NCBI RefSeq assembly: GCF_000737195.2
Contig: NZ_JALM01000013.1
Coordinates: 124,001 to 188,000, forward strand
DNA length: 64,000 nt
Source of the DNA: Sciscionella sediminilitoris
GTDB lineage: Bacteria > Actinomycetota > Actinomycetes > Mycobacteriales > Pseudonocardiaceae
Direction of reading: 5' to 3'
Shown here: positions 10,622-21,462 of the stretch, piece by piece
How the letters are laid out: the number at the start of each line of letters is the position of its first letter
How positions within the stretch are numbered: the stretch's first letter is position 1
Notes under the pieces: generated by a model
The model's database searches: none
Told to the model about the DNA's origin: nothing
Seen by the model: only the letters and a program-made list of their open reading frames with translations
Program-made: the position numbers and the translations under genes

Positions 10622-12334
10622 ATGACTGCGCGCACCACCACAGCTGCTGGGCACGACTACGACGTGGTCGTCGTGGGTTCCGGGTTCGGCGGGAGCGTCG
10701 CCGCGCTGCGGCTGACCGAGAAGGGGTACCGGGTCGCCGTGCTCGAGGCGGGCAGGCGATTCTCCGATGCCGACTTCGCCAAGACCTCCTGGCAGCTGCG
10801 CGACTACCTGTACGCCCCACAGCTCGGGTGCTATGGCATCCAGCGCATCCACCTGCTCAAGGACGTGATGGTGCTCGCGGGGGCCGGGGTCGGCGGTGGC
10901 TCGCTGGTCTACGCAAACACCCTCTACCGGCCGCTCGAGCAGTTCTACGCCGACCGGCAGTGGGCGCACATCACCGACTGGCGCGCGGAACTCGAGCCGT
11001 ACTACGACCAGGCCTCGCGCATGCTCGGGGTGGTCACGAACCCGACCATCACCCCCTCCGACGAGGTCATGCGCAAGGTCGCCGCGGACATGGGGATCTC
11101 GGACACCTTCCACGCCACCCCGGTCGGGGTGTTCTTCGGGGAACCGGGCAAGCCCGCGAGTGACCCGTATTTCGGCGGCGAGGGCCCGGAACGCACCGGC
11201 TGCACCGAATGCGGCTCGTGCATGACCGGCTGCCGGGTCGGGGCGAAGAACACCCTGATGAAGAACTACCTGCATCTCGCCGAGCAGCGTGGCGCGAAGA
11301 TCATCCCGATGACCACGGTCACCGGACTGAACCATCGCGAGGGCGGCGGCTGGGACATCGACGTGCGCAAGACCGGGACCCATACGAAACGATTCCGCAC
11401 CACGATCAGCGCGGGCCAGGTCGTGCTCGCCGCGGGGACCTGGGGAACCCAGCGGCTACTGCACAGCATGGCCGACCAGGGCAGGCTTCCCCGGCTCTCC
11501 CGCAAACTCGGCGAACTGACCAGGACGAATTCCGAGGCGATCATCGGGGCCGGGCGCATGAACGTGGACCCGGAACACGACTACAGCCAAGGGGTGGCGA
11601 TCACCTCCTCGATCCACCCCGACGATCGCACGCACATCGAGCCGGTCCGCTACGGCAAGGGAAGCAACGCGATGGCGCTGTTGCAGACCCTGGCCACCGA
11701 CGGGGATCTGGACGAACCGCGCTGGCGCCAGGCCCTGCGCACGGCGATCGCCGAACCCGCGAAGGTACTGCGGTTGCTGCAGCCACGGCACTGGAGCGAG
11801 CGCACCATCATCCTGCTCGTCATGCAGAGCCTGGACAATTCCATCACCACGTACCTGAAACGCGGCTGGTTCGGCAAAAAGGTGTACACCTCGAAACAGG
11901 GACACGGCGAACCCAATCCGAGTTTCATTCCGGCGGGGCACCAGGCGAATCTGCGCACCGCCGAACACATCGGCGGATTCGCGGGCGGTACCTGGGGAGA
12001 ATTGTTCGACATTCCGCTCACCGCGCATTTCATCGGCGGCTGCCCGATCGGAGCCGATGCCGAGCACGGGGTGATCGACGCCTACCACCGCGCCTACGGC
12101 TACCCCGATATGTCCATTGTGGACGGTTCGACGATCTCCGCCAACCTCGGCGTGAACCCCTCGCTGACGATCACCGCGCAGGCCGAGCGCGCCTTCGCGT
12201 ACTGGCCCAACAAGGGCGAGGTGGATCCCCGGCCGGAGCAGGCGAGCGGATACCTGCGCATCGCCCCGGTTGCGCCGAACCACCCGGCCGTTCCCGAAGC
12301 CGCTCCCGGGGCCCTGCGCCTGCCGCTGGTCTGA
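10622..12334 (+). CDS. choD: GMC oxidoreductase, ChoD-like
   Basis: A 570-residue FAD enzyme of the glucose-methanol-choline family. The dinucleotide-binding motif VVVGSGFGGSVAALRL is near residues 15-30. A Cys-rich segment (TGCTECGSCMTGCRVGAKN) follows near residues 195-215, and a C-terminal GMC signature contains HFIGGCPIG and NPSLTITAQAE. M. tuberculosis ChoD (Rv3409c), in the same place after guaB3, is annotated as cholesterol oxidase, but the physiological substrate of this group is unsettled. The four clustered cysteines are not typical of the classical secreted cholesterol oxidase and could hold a metal centre. It has no signal peptide and is convergent with upp. Confidence 0.88.
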   Translation: MTARTTTAAGHDYDVVVVGSGFGGSVAALRLTEKGYRVAVLEAGRRFSDADFAKTSWQLRDYLYAPQLGCYGIQRIHLLKDVMVLAGAGVGGGSLVYANTLYRPLEQFYADRQWAHITDWRAELEPYYDQASRMLGVVTNPTITPSDEVMRKVAADMGISDTFHATPVGVFFGEPGKPASDPYFGGEGPERTGCTECGSCMTGCRVGAKNTLMKNYLHLAEQRGAKIIPMTTVTGLNHREGGGWDIDVRKTGTHTKRFRTTISAGQVVLAAGTWGTQRLLHSMADQGRLPRLSRKLGELTRTNSEAIIGAGRMNVDPEHDYSQGVAITSSIHPDDRTHIEPVRYGKGSNAMALLQTLATDGDLDEPRWRQALRTAIAEPAKVLRLLQPRHWSERTIILLVMQSLDNSITTYLKRGWFGKKVYTSKQGHGEPNPSFIPAGHQANLRTAEHIGGFAGGTWGELFDIPLTAHFIGGCPIGADAEHGVIDAYHRAYGYPDMSIVDGSTISANLGVNPSLTITAQAERAFAYWPNKGEVDPRPEQASGYLRIAPVAPNHPAVPEAAPGALRLPLV

Positions 12335-12348
12335 CGCTCGCGGTCGGT

Positions 12349-12972
12349 CTACCGCTCGCCGTACTGGCGGTCCCCGGCATCCCCGAGCCCGGGAACGATG
12401 AATCCGGACTCGTTGAGCCGTTCGTCCACGCTCGCTGTGACCAGGCGAACCGGAAGCCCGGTCTCCTCGAGCACCGCGATGCCCTCGGGGGCGGCGACGG
12501 CGCACACGGCGGTGATGTCGGTGGCCCCGCGCTTGGCGAGCAGCTCGAGGGTGTGCCGCATGGATCCGCCGGTGGCCAGCATCGGATCGAGCACGAGCAC
12601 CGGGGTTGCGGCGAGGTCCTGGGGCAGGGATTCCAGGTAGGGCACCGGATTCAGGGTGGTCTCGTCGCGGGCGAGCCCGACGAATCCCATCTGGGCGCCG
12701 GGAATGAGTTTGTGTGCCTCGTCGGCCATGCCGAGCCCGGCGCGCAGGATGGGCACCAGCAACGGCGGGGTGCTCAGCCGGTGTCCCTCGGTGCGCGCGA
12801 CGGGGGTGTGAATGCGCTCCGCGGTGACCGGAGCTTCCCGCATCGCTTCGTAGATCAGCATCATGGTCAGCTCGTGCAGCGCGTGCCGGAAGGCGGAGCT
12901 GCCGGTGCGCGCATCGCGCATGGTGGTCAGCCGGGCCTTGGCGAGCGGATGGTCGACGACGGAGACGTGCAT
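12349..12972 (-). CDS. upp: Uracil phosphoribosyltransferase
   Basis: A 207-residue phosphoribosyltransferase that makes UMP from uracil and PRPP in pyrimidine salvage. It starts [20 protein letters not shown], as the family does, has the PRPP-binding loop [14 protein letters not shown], and ends with the uracil-binding [13 protein letters not shown]. The ATG at 12972 fits the family length. The gene is convergent with choD (14 bases apart) and divergent from the methyltransferase at 13007. Confidence 0.96.
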   Translation of the reverse strand: MHVSVVDHPLAKARLTTMRDARTGSSAFRHALHELTMMLIYEAMREAPVTAERIHTPVARTEGHRLSTPPLLVPILRAGLGMADEAHKLIPGAQMGFVGLARDETTLNPVPYLESLPQDLAATPVLVLDPMLATGGSMRHTLELLAKRGATDITAVCAVAAPEGIAVLEETGLPVRLVTASVDERLNESGFIVPGLGDAGDRQYGER

Positions 12973-13006
12973 AGCGGACACCGTAATGCAGCCGTAGCCT
13001 TGGCAC

Positions 13007-13729
13007 ATGACAGCCAGGGCCGATGACGCGATGGCGACCGTGCTCGAACTGCTGCGTGAGCCGCCCGCGGAACCGGACACCGGTTCCGGATATCTCGATC
13101 TGCTCGGCAGCACCGAATCGGCGGCTGGACCGGTACAGCGGTTGTGGGAATCGGGACCGGGCGCCTCGGGATACGAGCGGCTGGCCGCATTGGTGCGCAC
13201 GGTGTTCCCCGCGGTACGGCCGCGCGTCGGGGAATTGCGGCTCACCGGAGGGCAGCGGGTGCTCGACATCGGCACCGGTCCCGGGCAGGTGACCGGGGAA
13301 CTGGCGCGACTGGTCGGTCCCCGGGGACTCGTTGTCGGGCTGGACCTCTCGGTTCCGATGCTGCGCCGCGCGGCCGGAACCGCCGCGCCCAACACCGCCT
13401 TCGTGCGCGCGGACGCGACCGGGTTGCCGTTCCGGGACGCGGTGTTCGACGCGGTGCACTCGGCTTACACGATCCAGTTGGTGCGCGAGGGCGCCGCGAT
13501 GCTCGCGGAAATGGCGCGGGTGCTGCGTCCCGGCGGACGGCTCTGCGTGCTCGCGCCCGGTGTCGCGCGGCCGAACGAACGGGTGCGCGGTGGTCTCGAA
13601 CGGAGTGGGAAACTGTGGCTGCGGCCGGCGGCGGAACTCGCCGAACTGGCTCGGGAGGCCGGACTGAGCGAGGTACGGGGGAGTTCGCACATGGTGAGTC
13701 AACTGGTGACGGCGAGCAGACCACGGTGA
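13007..13729 (+). CDS. Class I SAM-dependent methyltransferase
   Basis: A 240-residue methyltransferase of the UbiE/Methyltransf_11 kind. Motif I is [13 protein letters not shown] (about residues 84-96), followed by an acidic residue in [22 protein letters not shown], and the post-motif [14 protein letters not shown]. An N-terminal helical part of about 70 residues precedes the fold. The substrate is unknown. The stop overlaps the next gene by four bases (GTGA), so the two are probably translated together and may act in one pathway. Confidence 0.85.
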   Translation: MTARADDAMATVLELLREPPAEPDTGSGYLDLLGSTESAAGPVQRLWESGPGASGYERLAALVRTVFPAVRPRVGELRLTGGQRVLDIGTGPGQVTGELARLVGPRGLVVGLDLSVPMLRRAAGTAAPNTAFVRADATGLPFRDAVFDAVHSAYTIQLVREGAAMLAEMARVLRPGGRLCVLAPGVARPNERVRGGLERSGKLWLRPAAELAELAREAGLSEVRGSSHMVSQLVTASRPR

Positions 13730-14658
13730 GGTTCGGAATACTCGGCGCCGCCCCGTTCGCGCGGCGCACCCTGATCGAACCGGCCAAGGCCTGCCCGGAT
13801 GTGGAGGTGCACGCGGTCGCCGCCCGGGATCGCGCGCGGGCCGGGGACTTCGCGGCGAAACACGGAATACCGCACGTGGCCGGGGATTACCGGGCGTTGC
13901 TCGCCGATGACGGGATCGACGCTGTGTACCTGCCGCTGCCGAACGACCGGCATGCGGAGTGGGTGCGGGCCGCGCTCGAAGCGGGCAAACACGTACTGTG
14001 CGAGCGGCCGCTGGCTACCGGGGAAGACATTGTGCGCGAGCTGGCGAAGCTCGCCGCTGACAACGGGCTCGTGCTGACCGAGAACCTGCCGCAGCGGTAC
14101 CACCCGCTGGTACGCGCGGCGCGCACGGTGCTCGATTCCGGTGAACTCGGTGTGGTGCGCAAGATCGTGCTCTCGGCCGGTATGCCGGGAAAACGGCGCG
14201 GCCCGGTGGTGCACGGCCTCGGTTACGAGGCGGTGGACCTGTTGCGGGTGCTCGCCCGCGCGGAGACCGAGGGCGAACCGGAACCGCGTTCGGCCCGCGG
14301 CGGGAACCGCTCGATGCACGCGCGGCTGCGGCTCGCCGGTGGCGGGCGGGCCGTGCTGCGCGCGGCGAACTGGCGGCTCGCGCTGCCACGGCCGGTGACC
14401 CACGTGTACGCGGCCGAAGGCGAGCTGCGGCTGATCAATCCGTTCGCCCCGCACCTCGGCCACCAGCTCGCCGTGCTGCTCGGGGACACCAGGACGGTGC
14501 GGCATTTCCCGCGCAGGACCGCTTACAGCTATCAGCTGGACGCCTTCGTGCGCGCGGCGAAGGCGGCGGAACCCGAGGCGCTCGTCCCACTGGGCGAGAC
14601 GGCGGCGACGGTTCGCATCCTGGACGCCCTGTACCGGTCAGTAGGAGGGAAAGAGTGA
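13726..14658 (+). CDS. Gfo/Idh/MocA family oxidoreductase
   Basis: A 310-residue NAD(P)-dependent oxidoreductase. The Rossmann start is [20 protein letters not shown], with VAARDRARA next. The family's EKP-like motif appears as LCERPLATG near residues 90-98, where Lys is replaced by Arg. This change is seen in some members and may alter catalysis. The substrate is probably a sugar or inositol-like alcohol but cannot be named. The GTG at 13726 overlaps the upstream methyltransferase stop. Confidence 0.82.
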   Translation: MRFGILGAAPFARRTLIEPAKACPDVEVHAVAARDRARAGDFAAKHGIPHVAGDYRALLADDGIDAVYLPLPNDRHAEWVRAALEAGKHVLCERPLATGEDIVRELAKLAADNGLVLTENLPQRYHPLVRAARTVLDSGELGVVRKIVLSAGMPGKRRGPVVHGLGYEAVDLLRVLARAETEGEPEPRSARGGNRSMHARLRLAGGGRAVLRAANWRLALPRPVTHVYAAEGELRLINPFAPHLGHQLAVLLGDTRTVRHFPRRTAYSYQLDAFVRAAKAAEPEALVPLGETAATVRILDALYRSVGGKE

Positions 14659-14663
14659 AGTTC

Positions 14664-14698
14664 CCGTAGCGGTAAGGTTGTGAGATATCACGCTACGG
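14664..14698 (+). terminator. Hairpin after the methyltransferase-oxidoreductase pair
   Basis: CCGTAGCG at 14664-14671 is repeated inverted as CGCTACGG at 14691-14698, six bases after the oxidoreductase stop. There is no T-tract, so this may be a weak terminator or a structure in the kgd leader. Confidence 0.4.
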
Positions 14699-14797
14699 AG
14701 TAATCCGACCAGGTATGAAAGCGCGGACAGAAGCGTCTAACCTGGGAGACGGTGTGTCAATCACGTACGAATAGATGGATCGAGGCGAGCGTCAGCC

Positions 14798-17700
14798 GTG
14801 ACCACCAGCGGTACTGCGTCCCAGTTCGGCCCCAATGAGTGGCTGGTCGAGGAAATGTACGACCGGTTCCTTGCCGACCCCGCGTCGGTAGACCCCGCTT
14901 GGCACGAATTCTTCGCGGACTACAAGCCAAACCAGAACGGTGCGAGCGCTGCGCGGCAGGCTCCGGCGAACGGGCAGGAAGCCCCGCCGCAACCGAAGCA
15001 ACAGCAGGCTCCAGCCGCGCCCAAGCCGGAGGTACAGCAGCCGAACAAGGCGCCGAGCCAGGCCGCACCCAGCCAGGCCGCTTCCGGCCAGGCCGCGCCG
15101 AGCAAGCCGGCCAAGCCCGCTCCGGCCGAGGCCGCCAAGGCCGCTCCGGTCAAGGAGAGCAAGGGCGAGGAGCGCAAGCCGCTGCGCGGCCCGGCCGCCG
15201 CGATCGCCAAGAACATGGAGGCCTCGCTCGAGCTGCCGACCGCGACCAGTGTGCGCGCGGTTCCCGCGAAACTACTCGCGGACAACCGCATCGTGATCAA
15301 CAACCACCTCAAGCGCACCCGCGGCGGCAAGGTCTCGTTCACCCATCTCATCGGATACGCGATGGTCCGTGCGCTGGCCAGCTACCCGAACATGAACCGG
15401 CACTACGGCACCGACGAAAAGGGCAAGCCGGTCGCGATCACTCCCGAGAACATCAACCTCGGGCTCGCCATCGACCTCCCGGCCAAGGACGGTGGCCGCA
15501 ACCTCGTCGTCGCCTCGATCAAGAACTGCGAGAACAAGACCTTCGTGCAGTTCTGGCAGGCCTACGAGGAGATCGTGCGCAAGGCGCGGGACGGCAAGCT
15601 CGGCGCCGACGACTTCGCGGGCACCACGATCTCGCTGACCAACCCGGGCGGTATCGGCACCAACCACTCGGTGCCGCGGCTGTCCGTCGGCCAGGGCGCG
15701 ATCATCGGTGTCGGCGCGATGGAGTACCCGGCGCACTTCCAGGGCTCCAGCGAGAAGGCGCTCGTCGAGATGGGCGTCTCCAAGATCATCACGCTCACCT
15801 CGACCTACGACCACCGCATCATCCAGGGCGCCGAGTCCGGTGAGTACCTGAAGCTGATCCACGAGCTGCTGCTCGGCGGGGACAACTTCTACGACGACAT
15901 CTTCACCTCGCTGCGGCTGCCCTACGAGCCGGTGCGCTGGGTGCAGGACATCCCGGAAGGCGCGGTGGACAAGACCGCGCGGGTGCTCGAGCTGATCGAC
16001 GCCTACCGGACCCGCGGGCACCTGATGGCCGACATCGACCCGCTCAACTACCGGCAGCGGCACCACGAGGACCTGGACATCCTCCAGCACGGGCTGACCC
16101 TGTGGGACCTGGACCGGGAGTTCCCGGTCGGCGGGTTCGCGGGCAAGGAGTTCATGCCGCTGCGCGACATTCTCGGAGTACTGCGCAACTCCTACTGCCG
16201 CACCATCGGCGTGGAGTACATGCACATCCTCTCGCCGAACGAGCGGCGCTGGCTGCAGGAACGGGTCGAGGTCACCCACGACAAGCCGGAAACCGCGGTC
16301 CAGAAGTACATCCTGTCCAAGCTGAACGCGGCCGAGGCGTTCGAGACCTTCCTGCAGACGAAGTACGTCGGGCAGAAGCGGTTCTCCCTCGAAGGCGGCG
16401 AGACCGTGATCGCGCTGCTGGACGCGGTGCTCGACTCGGCTGCCGAGTACGACTACGACGAGGTCGTCATCGGCATGGCCCACCGCGGTCGGCTCAACGT
16501 GCTGGCGAACATCGTCGGCAAACCGGTCGCGCAGATCTTCCGGGAGTTCGAGGGCAACCTGGATCCCGGGCAGGCGCACGGCTCCGGCGACGTGAAGTAC
16601 CACCTGGGCGCCGAGGGCAAGTACTTCCGGATGTTCGGTGACGGAGAGGTGCGCGTCTCGCTCGCCTCGAATCCCTCGCACCTGGAGACCGTGGACCCGG
16701 TGCTCGAGGGCATCGTGCGCGCGAAGCAGGACTACCTGGACAAGGGACAGGGCGCGTTCACCGTCATGCCGGTCGCGATCCACGGGGACGCGGCGTTCGC
16801 GGGTCAGGGCGTGGTCGCCGAGACGCTGAACCTGGCGCTGCTGCGCGGTTACCGTACCGGCGGCACCGTGCACGTGATCATCAACAACCAGGTCGGGTTC
16901 ACCACCGCGCCGGAGGCGGCCCGTTCCTCGCAGTACTCCACCGATGTGGCGAAGATGATCGGCGCGCCGGTCTTCCACGTCAACGGGGACGACCCGGAGG
17001 CCTGCTACTGGGTCGCCAAGCTCGCCGTGGAGTACCGCAAGGCGTTCAACAAGGACGTCGTGATCGACATGGTGTGCTACCGCCGCCGCGGGCACAACGA
17101 GGGCGACGATCCCTCGATGACCCAGCCGGCGATGTACGAGATCATCGACGCCAAGCGCAGCGTTCGGAAGACCTACACCGAGGCGCTGATCGGCCGCGGC
17201 GACATCACCGTGCAGGACGCGGAGAACGCGCTCAAGGACTTCTCCTCGCAGCTCGAGCACGTGTTCAACGAGGTGCGCGAGCTGGAGAAACATCCGGCCG
17301 AGGTCTCGCCATCGGTGGAGTCCGAGCAGGCGATGCCGAGCAAGGTGCCGACCGCGGTCTCCCGCGATCTGCTCACCGCGATCGGGGACAGCTTCATCAA
17401 CGTGCCCGAGGGATTCGCCTTGCACAGCAGGGTGAAACCGGTGATGGAGCGACGCGCGAAGATGGCCCGCGAGGGCGACATCGACTGGGCCTTCGCGGAG
17501 CTGCTCGCGTTCGGCTCGATCGTGTCCGAGGGCCGGTTCGTGCGGCTGGCCGGTCAGGACTCCCGGCGTGGCACGTTCACCCAGCGGCACGCCATCGCCA
17601 TCGATCGCAAGAACGGTGCCGAGTACAACCCGCTGGCCACCCTGCACGGGGACAACGGCGGCAAGTTCCTCGCCTACGACTCGGCGCTTTCCGAGTACGC

Positions 17701-18514
17701 CGCGATGGGCTTCGAATACGGCTACTCGGTGGCCAACCCGGAGGCCATGGTGCTCTGGGAAGCGCAGTTCGGCGACTTCGCCAACACCGCGCAGGCAGTC
17801 ATCGACGAGTTCATCTCCTCCTCCGAGGCCAAGTGGGGCCAGCGCTCCGATGTGGTGCTGCTGCTCCCGCACGGCGCCGAAGGGCAGGGGCCGGACCACA
17901 GCTCCGGACGCATCGAGCGGTACCTTCAGCTGTGCGCCGAGGGCTCGATGACGGTCTCCATGCCGTCCACCCCGGCGAACTACTTCCATCTGCTCCGCAG
18001 GCACGTGCTCGACGGGGTCTCCCGCCCGCTCATCGTGTTCACCCCGAAGCAGTTGCTGCGCAACAAGGCCTGTGTGTCCGCGGTGGACGACTTCACCGGT
18101 GGCTCGAAGTTCCACTCGGTGCTCGACGACCCGACCGCGCCCGATCCGGCCGGGGTGCGCAAGGTGGTGCTCACCTCCGGCAAGCTCTACTACGAGCTGG
18201 CCAAGGAGCGCGCCTCGCGCGGCAGCACCGATGTGGCGATCCTGCGCCTCGAGCAGTACTACCCGCTGCCCGAGCGCAAGCTCGCCGCGGCCATCGACCG
18301 CTACCCGAACCGGCAGTCGGTGGTGTGGGCCCAGGAGGAGCCCGCCAACCAGGGCGCCTGGCCGTTCCTCGGGCTGCACCTTCCCGAGAAGCTGCCCGAG
18401 CAGTGCGGCGGGATTCAGCGGGTGTCGCGGCGGCCGATGTCCGCCCCGGCCTCCGGCTCGGTCAAGGTGCACGAGGTGGAGCAGGCCAAGATCATCGAGC
18501 AGGCGTTCTCCTGA
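14798..18514 (+). CDS. kgd: Multifunctional 2-oxoglutarate dehydrogenase E1/decarboxylase-E2 (Kgd/OdhA type)
   Basis: A 1238-residue fusion enzyme of the TCA cycle. Residues 1-45 ([20 protein letters not shown]) form the E1 N-terminal helix. A Pro/Ala/Gln/Lys-rich linker runs to about 130. Residues 130-370 are an E2 acyltransferase domain without a lipoyl domain ([17 protein letters not shown]). The remainder is a thiamine-diphosphate E1 domain ([40 protein letters not shown]). It decarboxylates 2-oxoglutarate and, with the AceE/Lpd partners, makes succinyl-CoA; mycobacterial homologues also act as carboligases. The FHA protein GarA/OdhI regulates such enzymes. The start is a GTG at 14798. 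Confidence 0.97.
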   Translation: MTTSGTASQFGPNEWLVEEMYDRFLADPASVDPAWHEFFADYKPNQNGASAARQAPANGQEAPPQPKQQQAPAAPKPEVQQPNKAPSQAAPSQAASGQAAPSKPAKPAPAEAAKAAPVKESKGEERKPLRGPAAAIAKNMEASLELPTATSVRAVPAKLLADNRIVINNHLKRTRGGKVSFTHLIGYAMVRALASYPNMNRHYGTDEKGKPVAITPENINLGLAIDLPAKDGGRNLVVASIKNCENKTFVQFWQAYEEIVRKARDGKLGADDFAGTTISLTNPGGIGTNHSVPRLSVGQGAIIGVGAMEYPAHFQGSSEKALVEMGVSKIITLTSTYDHRIIQGAESGEYLKLIHELLLGGDNFYDDIFTSLRLPYEPVRWVQDIPEGAVDKTARVLELIDAYRTRGHLMADIDPLNYRQRHHEDLDILQHGLTLWDLDREFPVGGFAGKEFMPLRDILGVLRNSYCRTIGVEYMHILSPNERRWLQERVEVTHDKPETAVQKYILSKLNAAEAFETFLQTKYVGQKRFSLEGGETVIALLDAVLDSAAEYDYDEVVIGMAHRGRLNVLANIVGKPVAQIFREFEGNLDPGQAHGSGDVKYHLGAEGKYFRMFGDGEVRVSLASNPSHLETVDPVLEGIVRAKQDYLDKGQGAFTVMPVAIHGDAAFAGQGVVAETLNLALLRGYRTGGTVHVIINNQVGFTTAPEAARSSQYSTDVAKMIGAPVFHVNGDDPEACYWVAKLAVEYRKAFNKDVVIDMVCYRRRGHNEGDDPSMTQPAMYEIIDAKRSVRKTYTEALIGRGDITVQDAENALKDFSSQLEHVFNEVRELEKHPAEVSPSVESEQAMPSKVPTAVSRDLLTAIGDSFINVPEGFALHSRVKPVMERRAKMAREGDIDWAFAELLAFGSIVSEGRFVRLAGQDSRRGTFTQRHAIAIDRKNGAEYNPLATLHGDNGGKFLAYDSALSEYAAMGFEYGYSVANPEAMVLWEAQFGDFANTAQAVIDEFISSSEAKWGQRSDVVLLLPHGAEGQGPDHSSGRIERYLQLCAEGSMTVSMPSTPANYFHLLRRHVLDGVSRPLIVFTPKQLLRNKACVSAVDDFTGGSKFHSVLDDPTAPDPAGVRKVVLTSGKLYYELAKERASRGSTDVAILRLEQYYPLPERKLAAAIDRYPNRQSVVWAQEEPANQGAWPFLGLHLPEKLPEQCGGIQRVSRRPMSAPASGSVKVHEVEQAKIIEQAFS

Positions 18515-18527
18515 TCCGGGACGGGTC

Positions 18528-18707
18528 GTGTACTTCACCGATCGAGGAATCGAGGAGCTCGAAGCCAGGCGTGGTGCCGAGGAGGTCAGCCTCGCCTGGC
18601 TGGCCGAGCGGTTGCGCGCCTTCGTCGATGCGAACCCGGAGTTCGAGACCGCGGTGGAACGCCTCGCGACCTTCCTCGCCCGCGAGGACGAGGACATCGA
18701 GGAATAG
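18528..18707 (+). CDS. Small DUF6104-type protein downstream of kgd
   Basis: A 59-residue acidic protein, VYFTDRGIEELEARRGAEEV with a C-terminus of mostly acidic residues. I recall similar short proteins next to kgd in many actinobacteria (DUF6104); the function is unknown. The GTG at 18528 lies 13 bases after the kgd stop, so both are likely on one transcript. A strong terminator follows. The conserved position hints at a link to 2-oxoglutarate metabolism, but this is only inference. Confidence 0.78.
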   Translation: MYFTDRGIEELEARRGAEEVSLAWLAERLRAFVDANPEFETAVERLATFLAREDEDIEE

Positions 18708-18726
18708 CCGCCTCTCGTAAGGCACT

Positions 18727-18769
18727 CGTAAGGCCGTTTCCCGCCTGGTCGTCGGGAAACGGCCTTACG
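18727..18769 (+). terminator. Terminator after kgd operon
   Basis: CGTAAGGCCGTTTCCC pairs with GGGAAACGGCCTTACG (16 bp) around an 11-base loop. It ends nine bases before the next gene and separates kgd from the molybdopterin oxidoreductase. Confidence 0.85.
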
Positions 18770-18777
18770 CTTGCCCT

Positions 18778-20301
18778 GTGGATTCTCCAACCGGCCGCAT
18801 ACGGTTCGCCCTGATCGGCCTGCTCGCCGCGGCCGCCGCGCTCGGGGCCGGGCAGTTGGTCGCCGGTTTTCTCGGGCCCGGGTACGGACCGCTGACCGTG
18901 GTCGGTGACGCAGCGGTCGACCTGAGCCCGCAACCGCTCAAGGAATGGGCGATCCGCGCGTTCGGGGAATCTGACAAGACGGTCCTGTTCGCCGGGGCGG
19001 CCGTGGTGCTCGCCGCCGCTGCGGTGCTCGCCGGTCTCGGTTCGCGGCGCCGATCCGGATTCGGTTTCGCGGTCATCGGGTTGTTCGGGATGGCCGGTCT
19101 CGCCGCGGGGATCGCCGAACGCGGGGCGCGCGGAGCGATCGCGCCCCTGGTCGCCGTGATCGCCGGGCTCGCCGTGTTCGGCCTGCTGCGCGCCGCCGCG
19201 GTGTCGAACCGGGTGGAACCCAGCATCGGGCGCAGGCGGTTCCTGCTCGGTTCGGTCGGGGTCGGCGCGGGTGCCGCCGTGGCCTGGTTCGTCGGTGACA
19301 CATTGGCCGGGGCAGGAGACACTCAGCGTTCCCGGCTCGCGGTCGGCTCGCTGCGGCCGCGCACGCCCGCGCCACCGATCCCCGCGGGCGCGGACTTCGC
19401 CGGTTCCGGAACGCCGCGGTTCATCACGCCGAATCCGGAGTTCTACCGGATCGACACCGCGCTTTCCGTGCCCGCCATGCGTGCCGAGGACTACCGGCTG
19501 CGGGTGCACGGCATGGTGGAGCGTGAACTCGAACTCGGCTACGAGGATCTGCGCGAGCGCGGGCTCGTCGCGAAGACGATCACCATGACCTGTGTTTCCA
19601 ACGAGGTCGGCGGCGAATACATCTCCACCGCCACCTTCGTCGGGGTACCCATTCACGAGGTGCTCACCGAAGCGGGGATCCGGCCCGGCGCCCAGCAGGT
19701 GTTCAGCACCAGCGCGGACGGATTCACCGCGGGCACCCCCTTGGATGTGCTGCACGATCCGCGGCGGGGTGCGCTGCTCGCGCTCGGCATGAACGGGGAA
19801 CCGCTGCCCGCCGAGCACGGTTTCCCGGTCCGGATGGTCACTCCGGGCCTGTACGGCTACGTCTCGGCGACCAAGTGGCTCGTGGATCTGGAGATCACCA
19901 CGTTCGCCAAACAGGCCTACTGGGAACAGCGCGGCTGGGGAAAATGGGGGCCGATCAAGACCGAATCGCGGATCGACCGCCCGCGTGCGGGGGAGCGGGT
20001 ACCCGAAGGCCGGACGATGCTGGCCGGGATCGCCTGGGCCCAGCACACCGGGATCGAGGCCGTCGAGGTGCGGGTGGACGGCGGACCGTGGCAGTGCGCG
20101 CAGCTCTCCACCGAGGTCAGCGCGGACACCTGGCGGATGTGGCGGATCCCGGTCGAACTCGGCCGCGGGGAACACACCATCCAGTGCCGGGCCACCGACA
20201 GGTCCGGGTACACCCAGACCGAGGCGCGCGCCGATCCGGTGCCGGATGGGGCGACGGGCTGGCACACGGTTCTGGTCACCGCGGACCCCGCGAACCGGTA
20301 G
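18778..20301 (+). CDS. Membrane-anchored molybdopterin-dependent oxidoreductase (sulfite oxidase family)
   Basis: A 507-residue protein. The first 175 residues contain about four hydrophobic helices, followed by GRRRFLLGSVGVGAG near residues 150-165, which resembles a Tat-type segment. Residues 215-400 are a sulfite-oxidase-like molybdopterin domain; Cys272 in ITMTCVSNEVGGEYIS is the expected molybdenum ligand. Residues 400-505 are a Mo-co dimerisation domain (VRVDGGPWQCAQL, QCRATDRSGYTQTE). Family members reduce or oxidise small S- or N-oxides outside the membrane; the substrate here is unknown. The start is a GTG at 18778. The gene is convergent with hutI. Confidence 0.88.
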   Translation: MDSPTGRIRFALIGLLAAAAALGAGQLVAGFLGPGYGPLTVVGDAAVDLSPQPLKEWAIRAFGESDKTVLFAGAAVVLAAAAVLAGLGSRRRSGFGFAVIGLFGMAGLAAGIAERGARGAIAPLVAVIAGLAVFGLLRAAAVSNRVEPSIGRRRFLLGSVGVGAGAAVAWFVGDTLAGAGDTQRSRLAVGSLRPRTPAPPIPAGADFAGSGTPRFITPNPEFYRIDTALSVPAMRAEDYRLRVHGMVERELELGYEDLRERGLVAKTITMTCVSNEVGGEYISTATFVGVPIHEVLTEAGIRPGAQQVFSTSADGFTAGTPLDVLHDPRRGALLALGMNGEPLPAEHGFPVRMVTPGLYGYVSATKWLVDLEITTFAKQAYWEQRGWGKWGPIKTESRIDRPRAGERVPEGRTMLAGIAWAQHTGIEAVEVRVDGGPWQCAQLSTEVSADTWRMWRIPVELGRGEHTIQCRATDRSGYTQTEARADPVPDGATGWHTVLVTADPANR

Positions 20302-20313
20302 TGCGCGTGATGT

Positions 20314-21462
20314 TCAGCGTTCGCGGGTTCCGGTGCGCCACACCGCCCAGGTCAGCGGGACTCCGGGGCGGTAGGCGAGGTGGGTGATCGAGGGCGCGTC
20401 GAGCACGTGCACATCGGCCCGCGCGCCAGGGCGGAGCACGCCGACGTCGGTGCGCCGTAGCGCTCGCGCCCCGCCCGCGGTGGCGGACCACACGGCCTCG
20501 GCGACGCTCATCCGCAGCTGCAGCACGGCGGTGGTGACGCAGAAGGCCATGGATGTGGTGTAGCTGGATCCGGGGTTGCAGTTGGCGGCGAGCGCGACGG
20601 TGGCTCCGGCGTCGAGCAGGGCCCGTGCCGGTGCGTTGGCCTGCCGAGTGGAAAGGTCGCAGGCGGGCAGGATGGTGGCCACGGTGTCGCTCGAGGCCAG
20701 AGCGTCCACATCGGACTGTGCGAGGTAGGTGCAGTGGTCGACGCTCGCAGCGCCGAGTTCCACGGCGAGGCGCACCCCGGGGCCCTCGCCGAGCTGGTTT
20801 CCGTGCACCCGCAGGCCGAGCCCTTTTCGTTGTGCGGCAAGCAGAATCCGCCGGGACTGGTCCTCGTCGAACGCGCCGCGCTCGCAGAACACATCCGCCC
20901 AGCGCGCGTACGGGGCGACCGCGTCGAGCATCGGGCCGGTCACGGTGTCCACATAGGACTCGGCTTCGGTTTCCGCGGGCACGAGGTGCGCGCCGAGGTA
21001 GGTGAGCTCGTCGACGAGCCCGGCGGCGAGCCGCGCTTCCCGTTCCTCTTCCTCGGTGGTGAGACCGTAGCCGGTCTTGGTCTCGATGCAGGTGGTTCCC
21101 TGGCTGACGGCTTCGGTGACCAGCCTGCGCAGGTTCGCCGTGAGTTCGGCGTCGTCGGCCGCGCGGGTGGCCGCGACGGTGGTGAGGATCCCGCCCGCGC
21201 TGTAGGACTGCCCGGCCATGCGCGCGGCGAATTCCGCGGTGCGGTCCCCGGCGAACACCATGTGCGAGTGGCTGTCCACCCAGCCGGGCAGTACGGCCCG
21301 CCCCTCGACGTCCACGCGCACATCGGCCTCCGGTGCCGCGCACGCCGCGCCGACCCAGGCGATCCGCTCCCCGTCGAGCACGAGCGCGGCGTCGGTGCGC
21401 GAGCCCAGCTCGGGGTCGTGGGTGGTGAGCTCACCGATGCCGGTGATCAGGGTGGAGGTCAT
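20314..21462 (-). CDS. hutI: Imidazolonepropionase
   Basis: A 382-residue amidohydrolase that opens imidazolone-5-propionate to N-formimino-L-glutamate, the third step of histidine degradation. The metal site begins with [17 protein letters not shown] (about residues 67-83), and later family motifs include ETKTGYGLT and VHGNQLGEG. It is the last gene of the hut operon. The ATG at 21462 lies inside a 16-bp direct repeat; the AGGAAGGA sequence upstream belongs to inserted DNA. The hutF stop now lies 170 bases away, although every other junction in the operon overlaps. Confidence 0.95.
   Translation of the reverse strand: MTSTLITGIGELTTHDPELGSRTDAALVLDGERIAWVGAACAAPEADVRVDVEGRAVLPGWVDSHSHMVFAGDRTAEFAARMAGQSYSAGGILTTVAATRAADDAELTANLRRLVTEAVSQGTTCIETKTGYGLTTEEEEREARLAAGLVDELTYLGAHLVPAETEAESYVDTVTGPMLDAVAPYARWADVFCERGAFDEDQSRRILLAAQRKGLGLRVHGNQLGEGPGVRLAVELGAASVDHCTYLAQSDVDALASSDTVATILPACDLSTRQANAPARALLDAGATVALAANCNPGSSYTTSMAFCVTTAVLQLRMSVAEAVWSATAGGARALRRTDVGVLRPGARADVHVLDAPSITHLAYRPGVPLTWAVWRTGTRER

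Noticed and set aside
14679-14692. A CRP/GlxR-like site (TGTGAGATATCACG) before kgd.
   Set aside because: The half-sites are four bases apart where CRP-type sites need six, and the sequence lies inside a hairpin after the upstream gene.
15272-18790. A very long open frame on the minus strand opposite kgd (and similar long antisense frames opposite guaB, hut, ahcY and lpqB).
   Set aside because: These are by-products of GC-rich third positions on the coding strand. They lack ribosome sites, have unnatural composition rich in Arg, Gly and His, and lie opposite clearly conserved genes.
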